Shown here: positions 1-10,264 of the stretch, piece by piece
How positions within the stretch are numbered: the stretch's first letter is position 1
Layout of the letters: each line of letters begins with the position of its first letter
Assembly: GCA_025201765.1 (NCBI GenBank)
Contig: MU623633.1
Coordinates: 1-24,400 of the forward strand
Direction: 5' to 3'
From: Daldinia sp. FL1419
Taxonomy: Eukaryota > Ascomycota > Sordariomycetes > Xylariales > Hypoxylaceae
DNA: 24,400 bases
The notes under the pieces: generated by a model
What the model was told of the DNA's origin: nothing
The model's input: the letters and a program-made list of their open reading frames with translations, nothing else
Database searches by the model: none
Made by a program: the position numbers and the translations under genes

Positions 1-295
1 TATAAATTAAAATTATAAAAATCTAATTTTGTATTTTTTAATTAATAATTATAAATAATTAAATAAATTTTTACAATATTTTTAAATAATATTATTTAAT
101 TAAATATAATTAGAATTATATTAAATATATATTTATATAATATAATTAAATTAATAATAACCATATATTTATATTAAAATATAATTAAAACTTTTAATTA
201 TTATATAATATATAAAAAAAAATTATAATTATAAAATTTAAATTATTATTATTATTATTAAAATTTTAAAATAAAATAATAAAGCTTTTTATAGA
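1..295. other. AT-rich block left of the gene island, no gene seen
   Basis: Nearly pure A/T sequence with only scattered G or C and no reading frame of useful length on either strand. It ends abruptly near 295, where normal-composition sequence begins. It resembles the RIP-degraded DNA right of 5.4 kb, so the glycogen synthase gene appears to lie on a short island between two AT-rich blocks. No repeat family could be assigned to this fragment. Confidence 0.7.
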
Positions 296-968
296 ATTAT
301 TATAAAAGAGAGAATTTTTCCATGTTATTTTCAGGCTTACTAATCCAACAACAATCTTTCAATACAAAACCTTAAGAAAACTTAAGGCATAAACTAAGTT
401 AGGCATTGAGAAGTAAGTAACAGTCCATAGGTACATACCTCTACCCACGTGCAATTCAACTGCCCGAGGTACTTAAATAGACAGATAGATTACCTCACCG
501 TGGGACCCACTAGTGCGGCGGTACTTCGTAATCTTCTAACCTAAGAACTTACCTGACTTTGGGTTGAAATAATGAGGGTACATAATCTAATATCTGATAT
601 CTACACGATACTTATACAATAGTATCATACCTGCCTGATACCACTACGCCAGTTGAATAAACAGAAAACCTTAATATATAAATGTAAAATAAATAAAAAA
701 ATAATAATAATAAATTTTCTTTCTAACAGCCAGCTAATGCATTGCTTTATATATACAATCACTATAAATAACCCCCAATGGTTGCGTTCCGTTATCAATC
801 CTTCCAACCAGAGGATATATAATAGGTGTATATGCAAACCGCCAATGGTCTCCCCTCCCACCGCACCCAACCAAAGCCCAACCACAACATAACCTAATAC
901 ACCAAGCCTATCAGAATCCCCCAGAACCGCGCGGCTTTTATTTCCGAAATTCAGACATCTCTCTACTC
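296..968. other. 3' flank of glycogen synthase, no gene
   Basis: Normal-GC sequence following the stop codon of the minus-strand gene. A possible poly(A) signal AATAAA on the minus strand lies at 937-942, only about 27 nt after the stop, so it would give a very short 3' UTR. The minus-strand T-rich stretch around 675-720 is an alternative processing region. A CACGTG hexamer is at 446-451. Short overlapping frames on both strands at 625-892 show no recognisable protein and are treated as chance. Confidence 0.5.
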
Positions 969-3357
969 CTAATGGTTCCCGTTGAGTTGGAGAGGCGATG
1001 CCGGTCCAGAAATGTTCGACTTCTTTGTTCGTAGTGTCAACGGGAATGGATACTCGTCGGGATCTTCTTCTTCCCTACACCATCACGAGTTAGCTATAAC
1101 GCTTTAAATCGTGCTCCAATTCTACTTACGGTAACTTCCACGCCACGTAGTCTTCTGTGCTTAAACCCTCCTTCCCTTCTTGTAAGCTCGCAAAATCACC
1201 AGGTGTTATCATGCCTGTGCGGTCTCGGGGCGAACCAGGGACCGAGAAGGGGCGTGAGATCTTCTGTTCGACTCCAGGGATGAAGTCGTCTTCCTCGTCG
1301 CCAGAAAACGATCCCGGATACGCTCGTCGCAAGGCTAATTGCCGAGCTTTAACGTATTCCATCCCCATTCTCTTCCAATCCAAAAGATCACTAAGTCGCT
1401 CCGTTCGATTACGCTGGTTGATTCTTTGGCGTCGACTCTTCTGGCAAAAATCAAACATATGCGAAGTGAGCTGATTAACCGAATCATCAACACCTTTGTT
1501 GCGTCGGTCCACAATGTAGATGCCATAGTCGGCCGAGTTTTCGATTAGCTCTTCCATATAGCAGCCAAAGCCAGACAAGTTAGTGGTGATGCTTGGAACG
1601 CCCATGACGGTACATTCGGCTGGAGTATAGCCCCATGGCTCGTAATAAGAAGCAAAAACGCCCAAGTTCGTACCGCGCACGAAGTCATCGTAATCCAAGG
1701 GCAGAATTGGGTTCGACGAGTTTAAGAACTCGGGGTGGAAAACAACCTTGACACGATCGGATGGATGGTTGAAAAGTTGGACGCGTCGAATTTGATTTAG
1801 AATAGGGTCTTCCGAGTCGTTCACCATGTTATGCGTAACAATGGGCGGCAGACCGTGTCGTTTCATGGCGAAGAGACGACGCCGGAGGACGACCCTGTCG
1901 GCGCTGGTGATAAGCTCCTTCTCATCAGGCATTGGGTCTCCGTCATGCCATCTTAACGACCGTTCGAAGACACGGCGGCCAATCCCTCGCTCAATCACAT
2001 CAATAGTATCGCGCAGAGACTTGATGACTGCTTGGCCCTTTAGCGCTTCTACCGTCAAGGAAGTAGTTTGCGCAGGCATGATAATGAATGCTACAACCGT
2101 TGTCTTGCTACCCGAGGTCTTCAACCGGTGGTTAAGGCGCGCAAGCGATTCAATGAACATATCCACACCCTTATTCCGGAACTCGTAGCGTCCTGCAGTG
2201 AAGAAATAAAGGGTATCTTCGGGCACAAAGTCATAGTGGCCATAGAAGTGGCCCCTGACAAAATCGTGAATCTTCTCCTTGGACTGCTGGTGTAAGTTCT
2301 GGAACTCATGTATGGCCGAGAATTTGGTGACGTTGAGCCCATTAGGCAGGACGCCGTCGGGCTTGCGTTTGAGCAAGTGTTCGCTCTCAAAAGCCGTAAT
2401 GTGTGAGACGGTGGTAAAGACATCGCAAGAGTGTGCAGCAGCGCGCTCTATACAGTACCGGTGATAGATACCACGTTTTCCAGCTTCCGCATCGACATCA
2501 AACCATTGCAGGTTATTATAAAAGTCGACAGAACCAGCGCAAAGATAGCGACCCAGGAGAGTGGCGTGTGTAGTGAAGACGGTGGTAACATCTATGCGCC
2601 GCTTCTTGGTTAACGGTAATGCGACACCAGCTAACCATTCGTGGAAGTGAGCAATGACAGCCTTGGTCTTCTCGTGACAGACAAACTACGTTGGACGAAA
2701 ACGGTCAGTTAGTTGGTCTTTAAGACAAGTGCGTGGGAAAACCTTACCTCTCCAAGGAACCATGCGACCAAATACCCAAAAACAATCGCCTCGTTCGTTT
2801 CGTCATCACCCGGGGGAGACGGGATACTAGCAACATTCCACAGGTCTGCCTTCCACTCATCCATGTATTTATATGCTGTCTTAGTGTCGATTAACAGGAC
2901 CCTAGGAGCGCCTTCAATGAGCCATCGTCCATATAGCATACCGATACCCCGGTTCCTCATAGCCTCGATACTGGCAGCTAGTTCCGGAGTATTTGGTTCG
3001 AGCTCTTCAACTTCTACGGCGGCCTAATTTTAGTTAGAGAAGTGTACTCAAAACCAACAGTTAATAAAATAATAAACATACGGATTGATGGTTGAGAGGG
3101 CCAATAAGCGTATACCGGTCGCCATATTCAGCAGTGGTAACAGGCGCCTTGGACTTGATTACAGAGTATATACCACCAACTAAGATTAATGTTAGTTTAT
3201 GGTTATTATAGAAACTAACCATGTCGGAGGTTTCTCTTTATTTCTTTCTTTTTTAGGATAAAAAGCAAGGCATACCGCGATGAGCTACTTCGGTTGCGAT
3301 TTCGAAGAGTATGTGGTTTTTTACTTCGCGAGTAGTCTTCTCCCCGCTTTCACCCAT
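969..3357 (-). CDS. gsy1: Glycogen synthase (GT3 family), 5 exons, 705 aa
   Basis: Cytosolic enzyme that transfers glucose from UDP-glucose to growing alpha-1,4-glucan chains. Exons, minus strand: 3357-3276, 3179-3082, 3023-2748, 2685-1130, 1074-969; total 2118 nt. Visible motifs: VGGIYSV (residues 28-34) in the N-terminal nucleotide-sugar fold, HFHEWLAG (165-172), and EPWGYTPAE with the E-x7-E pair Glu501/Glu509. An arginine helix has R570, R571, R573, R577, R579, R582, the same spacing as the glucose-6-phosphate/phosphorylation sensor of yeast Gsy2. The tail RPFSVPGSPRDR with Ser633, Ser637 and Thr646 matches the regulatory phosphosite region of fungal enzymes. The start has CACAATGG context (A at -3) and leads directly into the conserved N-terminus. 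Length fits the family (about 700 aa). No frameshift or internal stop, and no sign of RIP. The symbol follows yeast usage; Neurospora calls it gsn. Confidence 0.97.
1075..1129 (-). other. Glycogen synthase intron 4 (55 nt), near the 3' end
   Basis: Donor GTAAGT at 1129, acceptor GTGTAG ending at 1075, branch CTAAC at 1093-1089. It splits codon 671. The donor itself creates an in-frame TAA (1128-1126) after YVAWKLP, so a naive reading ends there at 671 residues. Splicing adds 34 residues beginning EEEDPDEYPFPLTLR, an acidic/PFPL tail I recall from fungal glycogen synthases, ending at TAG 971-969. Confidence 0.9.
2686..2747 (-). other. Glycogen synthase intron 3 (62 nt)
   Basis: Donor GTAAGG at 2747, acceptor CGTAG ending at 2686, branch CTAAC at 2712-2708. 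Phase 0 between Glu152 and Phe153; joins VAWFLGE to FVCHEKTKAV, a continuous conserved stretch in fungal glycogen synthases. Unspliced reading hits a stop shortly inside the intron. Confidence 0.93.
3024..3081 (-). other. Glycogen synthase intron 2 (58 nt)
   Basis: Donor GTATGT at 3081, acceptor ATTAG ending at 3024, branch CTAAC at 3037-3033. Phase 0 between Ser60 and Ala61; joins LNHQS to AAVEVEELEP. Confidence 0.93.
3180..3275 (-). other. Glycogen synthase intron 1 (96 nt)
   Basis: Donor GTATGC at 3275, acceptor TTAG ending at 3180, branch-like CTAAC at 3195-3191. It splits codon 28 after its first base; splicing restores the TEVAHR-VGGIYSV junction expected for the family. Confidence 0.93.
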
Positions 3358-3746
3358 TGTGATAGTTGGCGTTGTAGCTTCGCTGGATACGAGAGGCAAA
3401 GAAGTGATGCTGAGTTAAATATAAGGAAGGAAGAAGCTCGCCAGCTATATCTAATGAATTTGACACAATTAGCTTTCCAAATATGAAAGAATGGATAGCA
3501 AGTCTCCCTCGATTCGTAGTGTGAATAGATCGAGATATCTCTTACATAAAGTACCCGAAACAAATCAATCCCTAAATAATTCAAAAACAAACCAGAATCT
3601 CGAGATAATAATACTTTAGGTAGATAGCTAATAGCTAGCTTAACTGACCCAGCGATATACGGGGTTCTGTGGGATAGTCTGTCTGGCTGACTGACGAACT
3701 GACTGGTCGAGTGATAGACAGATTGATTCGGATGAGAAGAAAGGAC

Positions 3747-3789
3747 AAAACTAGAGAGAGGGGGGAAGCAAAGGGGGGGGGGAAAAAAG
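3747..3789 (-). promoter_or_regulatory. Pyrimidine-rich promoter tract
   Basis: Read on the gene's strand this is a CT tract containing a run of ten C (complement of 3773-3782) and CCCCCTCTCTCT. It lies about 390-430 nt upstream of the start codon. CT-rich tracts near transcription starts are common in filamentous fungi, so it may mark the core promoter. This is inference from position and composition. Confidence 0.4.
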
Positions 3790-3924
3790 ATGTTATTCAA
3801 ATTCCGAGGTGGAGATTGGAACGTAGAAACGGGGACCAGAACTTCCAATGCATACCGTTAATGAAGAATTCATGGAGGCTTTTTTTCGTGGTTTGGCATC
3901 ATTGCGTACACTGGGCAACAAGGG

Positions 3925-4020
3925 AATCTCTACCTATCTCTACCTAAAGCCTGCTAAGCTACCCGGATTACCTAGACTACCTGAGACTACTTGAATGCTA
4001 CCTAAAGGTACCTACCTGAA
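3925..4020. repeat. ACCT-rich simple repeat tract
   Basis: The hexamer CTACCT and variants (TTACCT, CTACCC, GGTACCTACCT) recur about ten times in 95 bp. Similar AGGTACCT-type stretches occur at 4115-4125 and 10139-10185. Such tracts are frequent in intergenic DNA of many Sordariomycetes. No coding or structured RNA signal. Confidence 0.6.
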
Positions 4021-5382
4021 TAAGGTTAGACTATCTTTTTACGATCGCATGACATCCTCACCTACGAGCAACCTTAGCAGGGTCTAGCAGGGCCTTATGG
4101 GGCCTTAAGCAAGGTCTAGGTACCTCTATCGCATCTCCATGGACCCGCAATCCATACCTCCGCTCCCTCTCCAAGTTTCCCCCAGAGGGAAACAACATTG
4201 AACTGAATAGTACGAGTACCTTAGTGGCTTATTAACCAGTTGAGTGATAGATCTAAAACACAACTTTGCCGCTAAATATGCGGGAACCAAACTATGACGC
4301 TGGAATCGTTATTGCATCTATCGACGGCTTTGAAGCAATATTAATGAACATTGCTGGTCCTTATTGTTTATTAATTCTTAGATAGTCTCAGGCAGGTAGT
4401 ATTAGGTAGTTAGGTACTATATGTTAGGCATACATTTTAAACGTTGGGTTCGATATTGTTTATTCATTTATGTAGTATACGAAGTATGTATGTATGTAAT
4501 ATCCAGAATTGTTAGAGCGGCAGTTATTTAAGTCGTGCTGAAAACGTTCCATCAACATATATTGTTAGCCAGTAAGGTGTCTAAAAGAAAACATCAAGAT
4601 AAAACTTATTATTATTACATTATAAGTACTTAGATAATGTACCTCTTCCTTATTGCACAATCCCGTCTTGCTACAGGGGTGCGGAGAAAGGAAGTGGAGG
4701 GAAAAGTTGGAAGAAAAAAAAAAGGCAAGATCCCCCCAGTCCCCCAGTTCCTTACGTCTAATGACTAGCTATTCCAACGATGCAGACTTATCCCGCAACG
4801 AGAAAAATAGCGCCGTAATACTCCCCTATCCCATACGTAAATTATGGACCGAGGATCCGCTCCGCATCTTGCTTCTTCTAGGCAGACTGATATGTTTAAG
4901 AATCCAACCTAATTTAGATACCTTTTATCTGTTGCTATTTGGAACGTGTTATAATATAATATTAAGTTAAGTACATTCAAATGTTTTCTTATAAAATTTA
5001 ATAATTGATGTATGATGTGGGGTTAAATATATGTAATAAAGCTTTGCCACATAGGGTGATGGGTGGGTATCAGGTTCTCTTCGAAGGCTTTTCTACCCTT
5101 CCTATTGCTCTTTCCACAACTATAAAATGTTGAAATGGTAAGATACAATTACACATAGATGATATAATGAGGTATTTTGTTATTTGTATTTCTGATAAGC
5201 GTAACCAGTATTAATTATATCTTATATATTTAGGTGCTTAATTTTGAGTAGCTGACTATTTCATATACGTAGTGCTTGATCAAAATATTCATCTTCTCTA
5301 ATAGTTTCACAGGGTGGAGAGAGAGAGCTATAAGATGCTTAGTCAGTATGACGAAATACGATTGAGAATACTTACCTTAAGA

Positions 5383-5540
5383 AGTTCAAGGGGGGGTTAC
5401 GGACCCCCCCTAGAAATGGACCCCCTGTTAAAGCCATTCCGCCTTTGGTTTAGTGGGTACAATAGAAAAGAAATATCTAATTATTATTTTGAATATGGCT
5501 TATTTAAGCCAGCCAATAAGGTTATATTATTAATATTAAA
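5383..5540 (+). mobile_element. Left arm of a Fot1/pogo-like inverted-repeat element
   Basis: Begins AGTTCAAGGGGGGGTTAC followed by ACCCCCC and GGACCCCCTGT near 5401-5427. The reverse complement of 10077-10135 reads AGTTCAAGGAGGGGGTTAC, then a C tract, then CGGACCCCCTGT, so these are inverted termini. Weaker inverted similarity continues inward to CCAAT at 5513, matched by 9991 on the other arm at a similar distance from the end (130 vs 144 bp). The end sequence resembles Fot1-type termini as I recall them. The flanking dinucleotide is GA here and TA on the right, so a TA duplication is not intact. Confidence 0.65.
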
Positions 5541-6060
5541 TAGATTTAGCCTTATTATAGTTCTACATTCTAATTTAAACAAAAATATTATTTATTTTCT
5601 AAAAATAAATTATATAATTAATTTATTAAATTATATCATATAATTAAAAGAATATCTTTATTATTTAATTTATATCTTTCTTATTTCATTAATTGTATTA
5701 TAATCCTAATTGACCAATTAATTTCCAAAGAAATCCCCTGCATTTTTAAATATTTTCAACTATTATATAACAATTTCCTATTAGAAATACATATAACCTA
5801 TCTCAAAAGATCATAAATTTAGCTATTTTTTAAATAATATTAATTATTAATATTTTTATATAGGTTTTAAATTGATATAATAAATTAAAATAATTGAGGA
5901 TTTTTTTTATACCTTGTGTGTATGTTTGTGGCTTCTTGTGGTGTATAGTTTTTTTGGTTGAATAGGAGCTCATATTAATAAATCTAAATTATTTAATTAA
6001 GGTATTAAATAAGAGCTTTAATTGAATAGAAATTTTAATAATTAAATATAAAATAATTAT
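5541..6060. other. AT-rich stretch, no gene
   Basis: RIP-like AT-rich DNA between the left arm and the tandem array. A GT-rich patch (5913-5960) stands out, with repeated TGTG/TTGTGG words but no coding signal. If the Helitron ending at 9939 starts in this area, its 5' end should be TC preceded by A; many candidate positions exist and none can be chosen. Confidence 0.5.
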
Positions 6061-9000
6061 ATTTTGAAAAAAGTAAGTATTAAAATAATTAAATAAAAGA
6101 TTAATAAAATTAATTATTAATAATAGTAGTTGGTATTTAAAAGATAAAATAAATAATATATTTAATAAAAGAGTAAATATATAAATTATTGTAAGAAGTT
6201 ATATAAAACGTAATAGTTAAAGAATTTAATTTAATTAAATAAAAATCAATTTTTGAGGGCTTATTTATATTTAAAAAGTGTGTAGAGATTTTAGAAGGGT
6301 TTTTCCATAGAGGTTAATAAGGTCTTATAAAGTAAGTAACTTTAGTTATGTAATTATATTATTTTGATTTATTATAATAGAGAATTTTATTTAATTAAAT
6401 AAAAATTAATTTTTAAGGATTTATATATTAAATATAAACTTTAATAACCTTTGTAAGATATATCCTGTATTCTAATTAACCCATAATAGATTAGAGGTTA
6501 TATAAATTTGAGGATGTAAAATAACTATATCCTAAAAAGGGTATTAAAATAATTAAGTAAAAAGATTAATAGATGTAATTATTTAATAATAATAATATAT
6601 ATAATGAAATTATTTTAAAAAAGAAGATTAAAATTGTATATATTTATATAAAGGTTTTATAAAAATGATTTTTAAAAGATTATAATAAATTTAAATTAAT
6701 TAGGTAAGAAAGATAATTTTTGGGAACTTATTTATATTTAAAAGCTTATAAAGACCTTAGAAGGTATGGTTCTATAAAGGCCAATAAAATCTTTTAAAGT
6801 AACTTTAATTATATAATTATATTATTCGAAATTAATATTAAAGTAATTAAATAAAAAAATTAATAAAAATTAATTATTAATAATAATAGCTAATATTTAA
6901 AAAGTTATATTTAATTAAAGATAAAAAGGTTGGAAATTATTATAATAAATCATAAAAAAAATTAATAATTCCAAAACACTTGATCTAATTAAATAAGAAT
7001 TAATTTTAAAAAATTTATATATTAAATAAGAACTTTAATTTAAAATTAATACTAATTCTAATAACTCCTATAGGATATACATATAAATAAGATAAAAGAT
7101 ATAAAGTAATTATATCTTAAAAAAGGTATTAAAATAATTAAATAAAAAGTTAATAAAGGAGATTATTAGTAATAATAATTAATACTTAAAATACAAATAA
7201 TATATTTAATAAAAAATGAGAAAATAAGAAAATATTATAAGAAACTATAAAAGAAATTAAATAAATTAATATTTAAAAATTTGACTTAATTAAAAAAGAA
7301 TTAATTTTTAATGGTTTAAAAGGTAAAATAAATAATATATTTAATAAAAAAAAGAATTTATAAATTATTATAAAAGTTATAAAAGAAAATGATAATTTTG
7401 TAGAAATTGACCTAATTAAATAAGAATTAATATTTAAAGGTTTATATATTAAATAGGAATTTTAATTTAAAATAAATATTATTAAACTGAAATTTTAATA
7501 ACTCCTGTAAAATATGCCTTATATTTTAATTACCCCATATTAAATTATATTTTAAAAAAGGTATTAAAATAATTAAATAAAAGGTTAATAAAACTGATTA
7601 CAAGTAATGATAATATATGTTTAAAAGGTTATATTTAATATAAGGCAAAAAAGGCATATATTATTATATAAAACTCTATAAGAAAAATTAATGATTTTAT
7701 ATTTTAGAATTTAACCTAATTAAATAATAAATTAATTCTTAAAAACTTATTTATATTCAAAAAGGCTTGTGGAAATTTTAGAAGGCTTTATTCTATAGAA
7801 ATTAATAAGGTTTTATAAAATAATTTTAATTATATAATTATATTATCCTAATTTAATATATATATTAAACTAAAACTCTAATAACCTTTGCAAAATATAT
7901 TCTACCTTACATTTCAACTACCTTATAACAAATTAGAGGTTATATAAAATAAAGAATATAAAGTGATTATACCATAAAAAAATTAATAAAATAATTAAAT
8001 AAAAAATTAATAGGGTTAATTATTTGCCAATAATAATGTATATTAGAACTTAATTAAATAATATATTCAATAAAAAGTAAATTTATAAAATATAATAAAA
8101 ATTATAAATAAAATATAATGGTTTTGTAAAGCTTAATTTAATCAGATAAGAAAACAATTCTTAAAAGCTTATTTATATCTATAAGAACCTATAAAATCCT
8201 CAAAAAGGTTATTCTATAAAAATTAATGAAATCTTACAAAATAACTTTTATTATATAATTATATTACACTAGCTTAATATATATCCAAAAAATACTTATA
8301 AAAATTTTAAAAAAGGCTATTCCTAAAAAACTAATAGGTTCTAATAAAATAAAAGATATAAAATAATTATATCCTAAAAAGGATATTTAAATAATCAAAT
8401 AAAAAAACAATTAATAAAAATAATTATTAACACTCAAAAAATAAAATAAATAATATATTCAATTAAAAATAAGATTATAAATTATTTATTATAAGTTATT
8501 AAAAGATCTACATAAATTAATATTTAAAAATCTAATTTGATTAGATAGGAATTAACTCTTAAAGAGTTATATATTAAATAGGAGTTTTAATAATTCTTGT
8601 AAGATATATCTTATACTTTAATTAACCCATAATAACCAAAAATTATATAAATCTGAGGATGTAAGGTGATTATATCTTAAAGAGGGTATTAAAATGATTA
8701 GGTAAAAAGATTTATAAATATAATTACTTAATAATAATAATATATTATAAAAGGTTATAAATAAAAAATATATATTATTTATATGAAATTTTATGAAAAT
8801 AATCTTAAAAGACTTATATAGAATTTATAAAGAACTTAAAATAATCAGGTAAAAAAACAATTTTTAAAGGTTTATTTATATTTAAAAGAATATATATAAA
8901 CTTTAAAGGAGGATTTATAAATTAATAAGATTTTATAAGGTTATTTTCATTATATAATAATCACACTACCCCAATTTAATAATAAATTAGAAAATTAAAT

Positions 9001-9181
9001 AAGAATTAAATTTCAAAAATTTATATATATATATTATGAAATTTTAATAATTCCTACAAAATATATTTTATATTTCAATAATCCAATAATAAATTAAAGG
9101 TTATAAAAAAATAGAAAATATAAAATATAAAATGATTGTATCTTAAAGAAAATATTTAAATAATTAAATAAAAAGTTTAAT

Positions 9182-9604
9182 ATTTATTTATTTATTACTA
9201 CCCCAATTTACCTAGATTATATTATAGGTATCCGGTTCATCTTTTAATATTTGTTCCAGGTAGGAATTATGTTCCGGAAAAAACCTACTTATTATTTATT
9301 TAAATAAATTATATTATTATAATTTTAATTTTATTTTATATTTTTATTAGAATTTACCTTTTAATAAAAATAATTAAACTTTAATATGAAAAAATATTTT
9401 ATATATTATAATGCCTGAACTTTATGAAATAATATAGTGGCAGCTTAGGTATAGGGCAATAATAAAGTTTAAAATAACTTTATTATTTTTTCTAATAAAT
9501 AATAAAAATGTTATTACATTATAAAGAAGTTATTTTGGGGGAGGGCTGGGGTATATGCGGTCTGTGTAGGGTATAAGTGTATGCGGTTTGTGCAGGGTAT
9601 AAAC
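9182..9604. mobile_element. 423-bp insertion interrupting the array, 9-bp flanking duplication
   Basis: The module copy broken off at 9181 resumes at 9613; AAGTTTAAT is present on both sides (9173-9181 and 9605-9613), as expected of a target-site duplication of 8-9 bp. The interior includes TTCCAGG and TTCCGGAAAA patches (9254-9281), a perfect 12-bp stem (9458-9469 with 9476-9487), and a GC-rich right end. Terminal inverted repeats are not clear beyond a short TACCC word. A size class of 8-9 bp would suit hAT or Mutator-type elements; the family is not assigned. Confidence 0.5.
9555..9604. repeat. Two tandem copies of a 26-bp GC-richer unit
   Basis: ATGCGGTCTGTGTAGGGTAT (9555) and ATGCGGTTTGTGCAGGGTAT (9581) differ only by two C/T changes. 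They form the right edge of the small insertion and may be its subterminal repeats. Confidence 0.7.
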
Positions 9605-9904
9605 AAGTTTAATAAAAATAATTATTTATTAATAATAATATATATTAAAAGATTATATTTAATAAAAAAATAAAAAAATATATATATTTATATAAGGCTT
9701 TATATAAATAATCCTTAAAGAATTATAATAAATTTAAATTAATTAAATAAGAAAACAACTCTTAAAAGCCTATTTATATTTAAATAATTTATAGAAATCT
9801 AAAAGGGTTGGTTCTATGGAAGTTAATAGGGTCTTTGCAGGGTAGCTTTAATTACATAATTATATTATCCTAGTTCAATATAAATTAATTAATTTTAAAA
9901 GGCT

Positions 9905-9939
9905 AACTGATCGCAAAGCGACCAGTTCAAAAAAACTAG
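9905..9939 (+). mobile_element. Helitron-type 3' end (hairpin + CTAG)
   Basis: AACTGATCGC and GCGACCAGTT form a 10-bp stem (one G/A mismatch, AAA loop), followed eight bases later by CTAG at 9936-9939 and then T. A hairpin just before a 3' CTRR end, with a T in the flank, is the canonical Helitron terminus. A closely similar end occurs in opposite orientation at 15881-15916, also with an A-run then CTAG-T. The element body should lie to the left, so it may contain the tandem array. A 5' TC end was not identified. Confidence 0.6.
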
Positions 9940-9979
9940 TAGTTCTTATTATTAAAATAGCATATTAATAAGGATATAA

Positions 9980-10135
9980 GCTTTTAATTGGTTGAAAGAA
10001 TAAAAATAAATATACCTTAAACTTCTAATTAAAATATAGGTCCTATATGAAAGCTTTTAATTATAATTGGCTTAATTTACAGGGGGTCCGTTTTTTTTTG
10101 GGGGGGGGGGGGGTTTGTAACCCCCTCCTTGAACT
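9980..10135 (-). mobile_element. Right arm of the Fot1/pogo-like element
   Basis: Inverted partner of the terminus at 5383. It ends CCTTGAACTT, followed outward by TATATAGG. The outer 60 bp keep GTAACCCCCTCCTTGAACTT and CAGGGGGTCCG (10080-10090), separated by a T9G14 homopolymer pair (10091-10113). Inverted similarity to the left arm continues to about 9970. If both arms belong to one copy, the element was small and was split by an insertion whose 3' end is the hairpin-CTAG at 9939. Confidence 0.6.
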
Positions 10136-10264
10136 TATATAGGTACCTAAGTAGGTATGTACCTACCTATGTTTAGATACCTTGGTATGTATATGTAAAT
10201 AGTGTGGGGAACTAGATTGTAAGTTAATTATTTAAATATTATCCCTCGAGGTGCGAGAGTGGTA

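Larger units (their letters stand above)
3358..5382. other. Upstream intergenic region of glycogen synthase, no gene
   Basis: About 2 kb of normal to moderately AT-rich sequence. Reading frames here (3321-3848 minus, 4653-4970 plus, 5314-5643 plus) have low-complexity or TIR-derived content and no family resemblance, so none is called. A minus-strand CCAAT box is at 3819-3815. CCCCT/AGGGG (STRE-like) pentamers occur at 4675-4679 and 4823-4827; fungal glycogen synthase genes are known to be stress-regulated, but these sites are far from the start and short enough to be chance. GC content falls gradually after about 4.95 kb. Confidence 0.6.
6060..9890 (+). pseudogene. Tandem array of RIP-degraded coding modules
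   Basis: A module recurs head to tail; the anchor G(G)TATTAAAATAATTAA lies near 6077, 6541, 6835, 7126, 7561, 7982, 8382, 8686 and 9151, with spacings of about 291-465 bp. Part A of the module translates to sequences like RLYKFEDVK and LYPKKGIKIIK (around 6500). Around 8640 it reads KLYKSEDVR and LYLKEGIKMIR. Part B (for example 9760-9880) reads QLLKAYLYLNNL and GSMEVNRVFAG. Stops fall where CAA, CAG or similar codons would fit, which points to an ancestral protein-coding repeat rather than a satellite. Some copies lack part B (spacing about 290 versus about 430). One-base indels shift frame between copies. I do not recognise the protein family. Dispersed copies occur at 11254 and 14484. Confidence 0.6.

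Noticed and set aside
625..892. Overlapping 79-86 codon frames in the 3' flank
   Set aside because: They lie in the likely 3' UTR region of glycogen synthase, opposite one another, with no recognisable protein features.
1126..2376. Glycogen synthase as a single-exon frame starting at 2376 and ending at 1126
   Set aside because: 2376 is an internal Leu codon and 1128-1126 lies in intron 4. Conserved protein continues in both directions through clear GT-AG introns.
3321..3848. 175-codon minus frame overlapping the gene's first exon and promoter
   Set aside because: It reads exon 1 in the wrong frame and includes the CT-rich tract as proline/serine-rich translation; a shadow frame.
4653..4970. 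105-codon plus frame in the upstream region
   Set aside because: It begins at a non-ATG codon, is Ser/Lys/Arg-rich at first and then hydrophobic, with no family resemblance or promoter context.
6060..9890. Centromeric or plain satellite repeat
   Set aside because: Copies share translated words and Gln-type stops, which fits a decayed coding repeat better; spacing is also too irreg­ular for a satellite.
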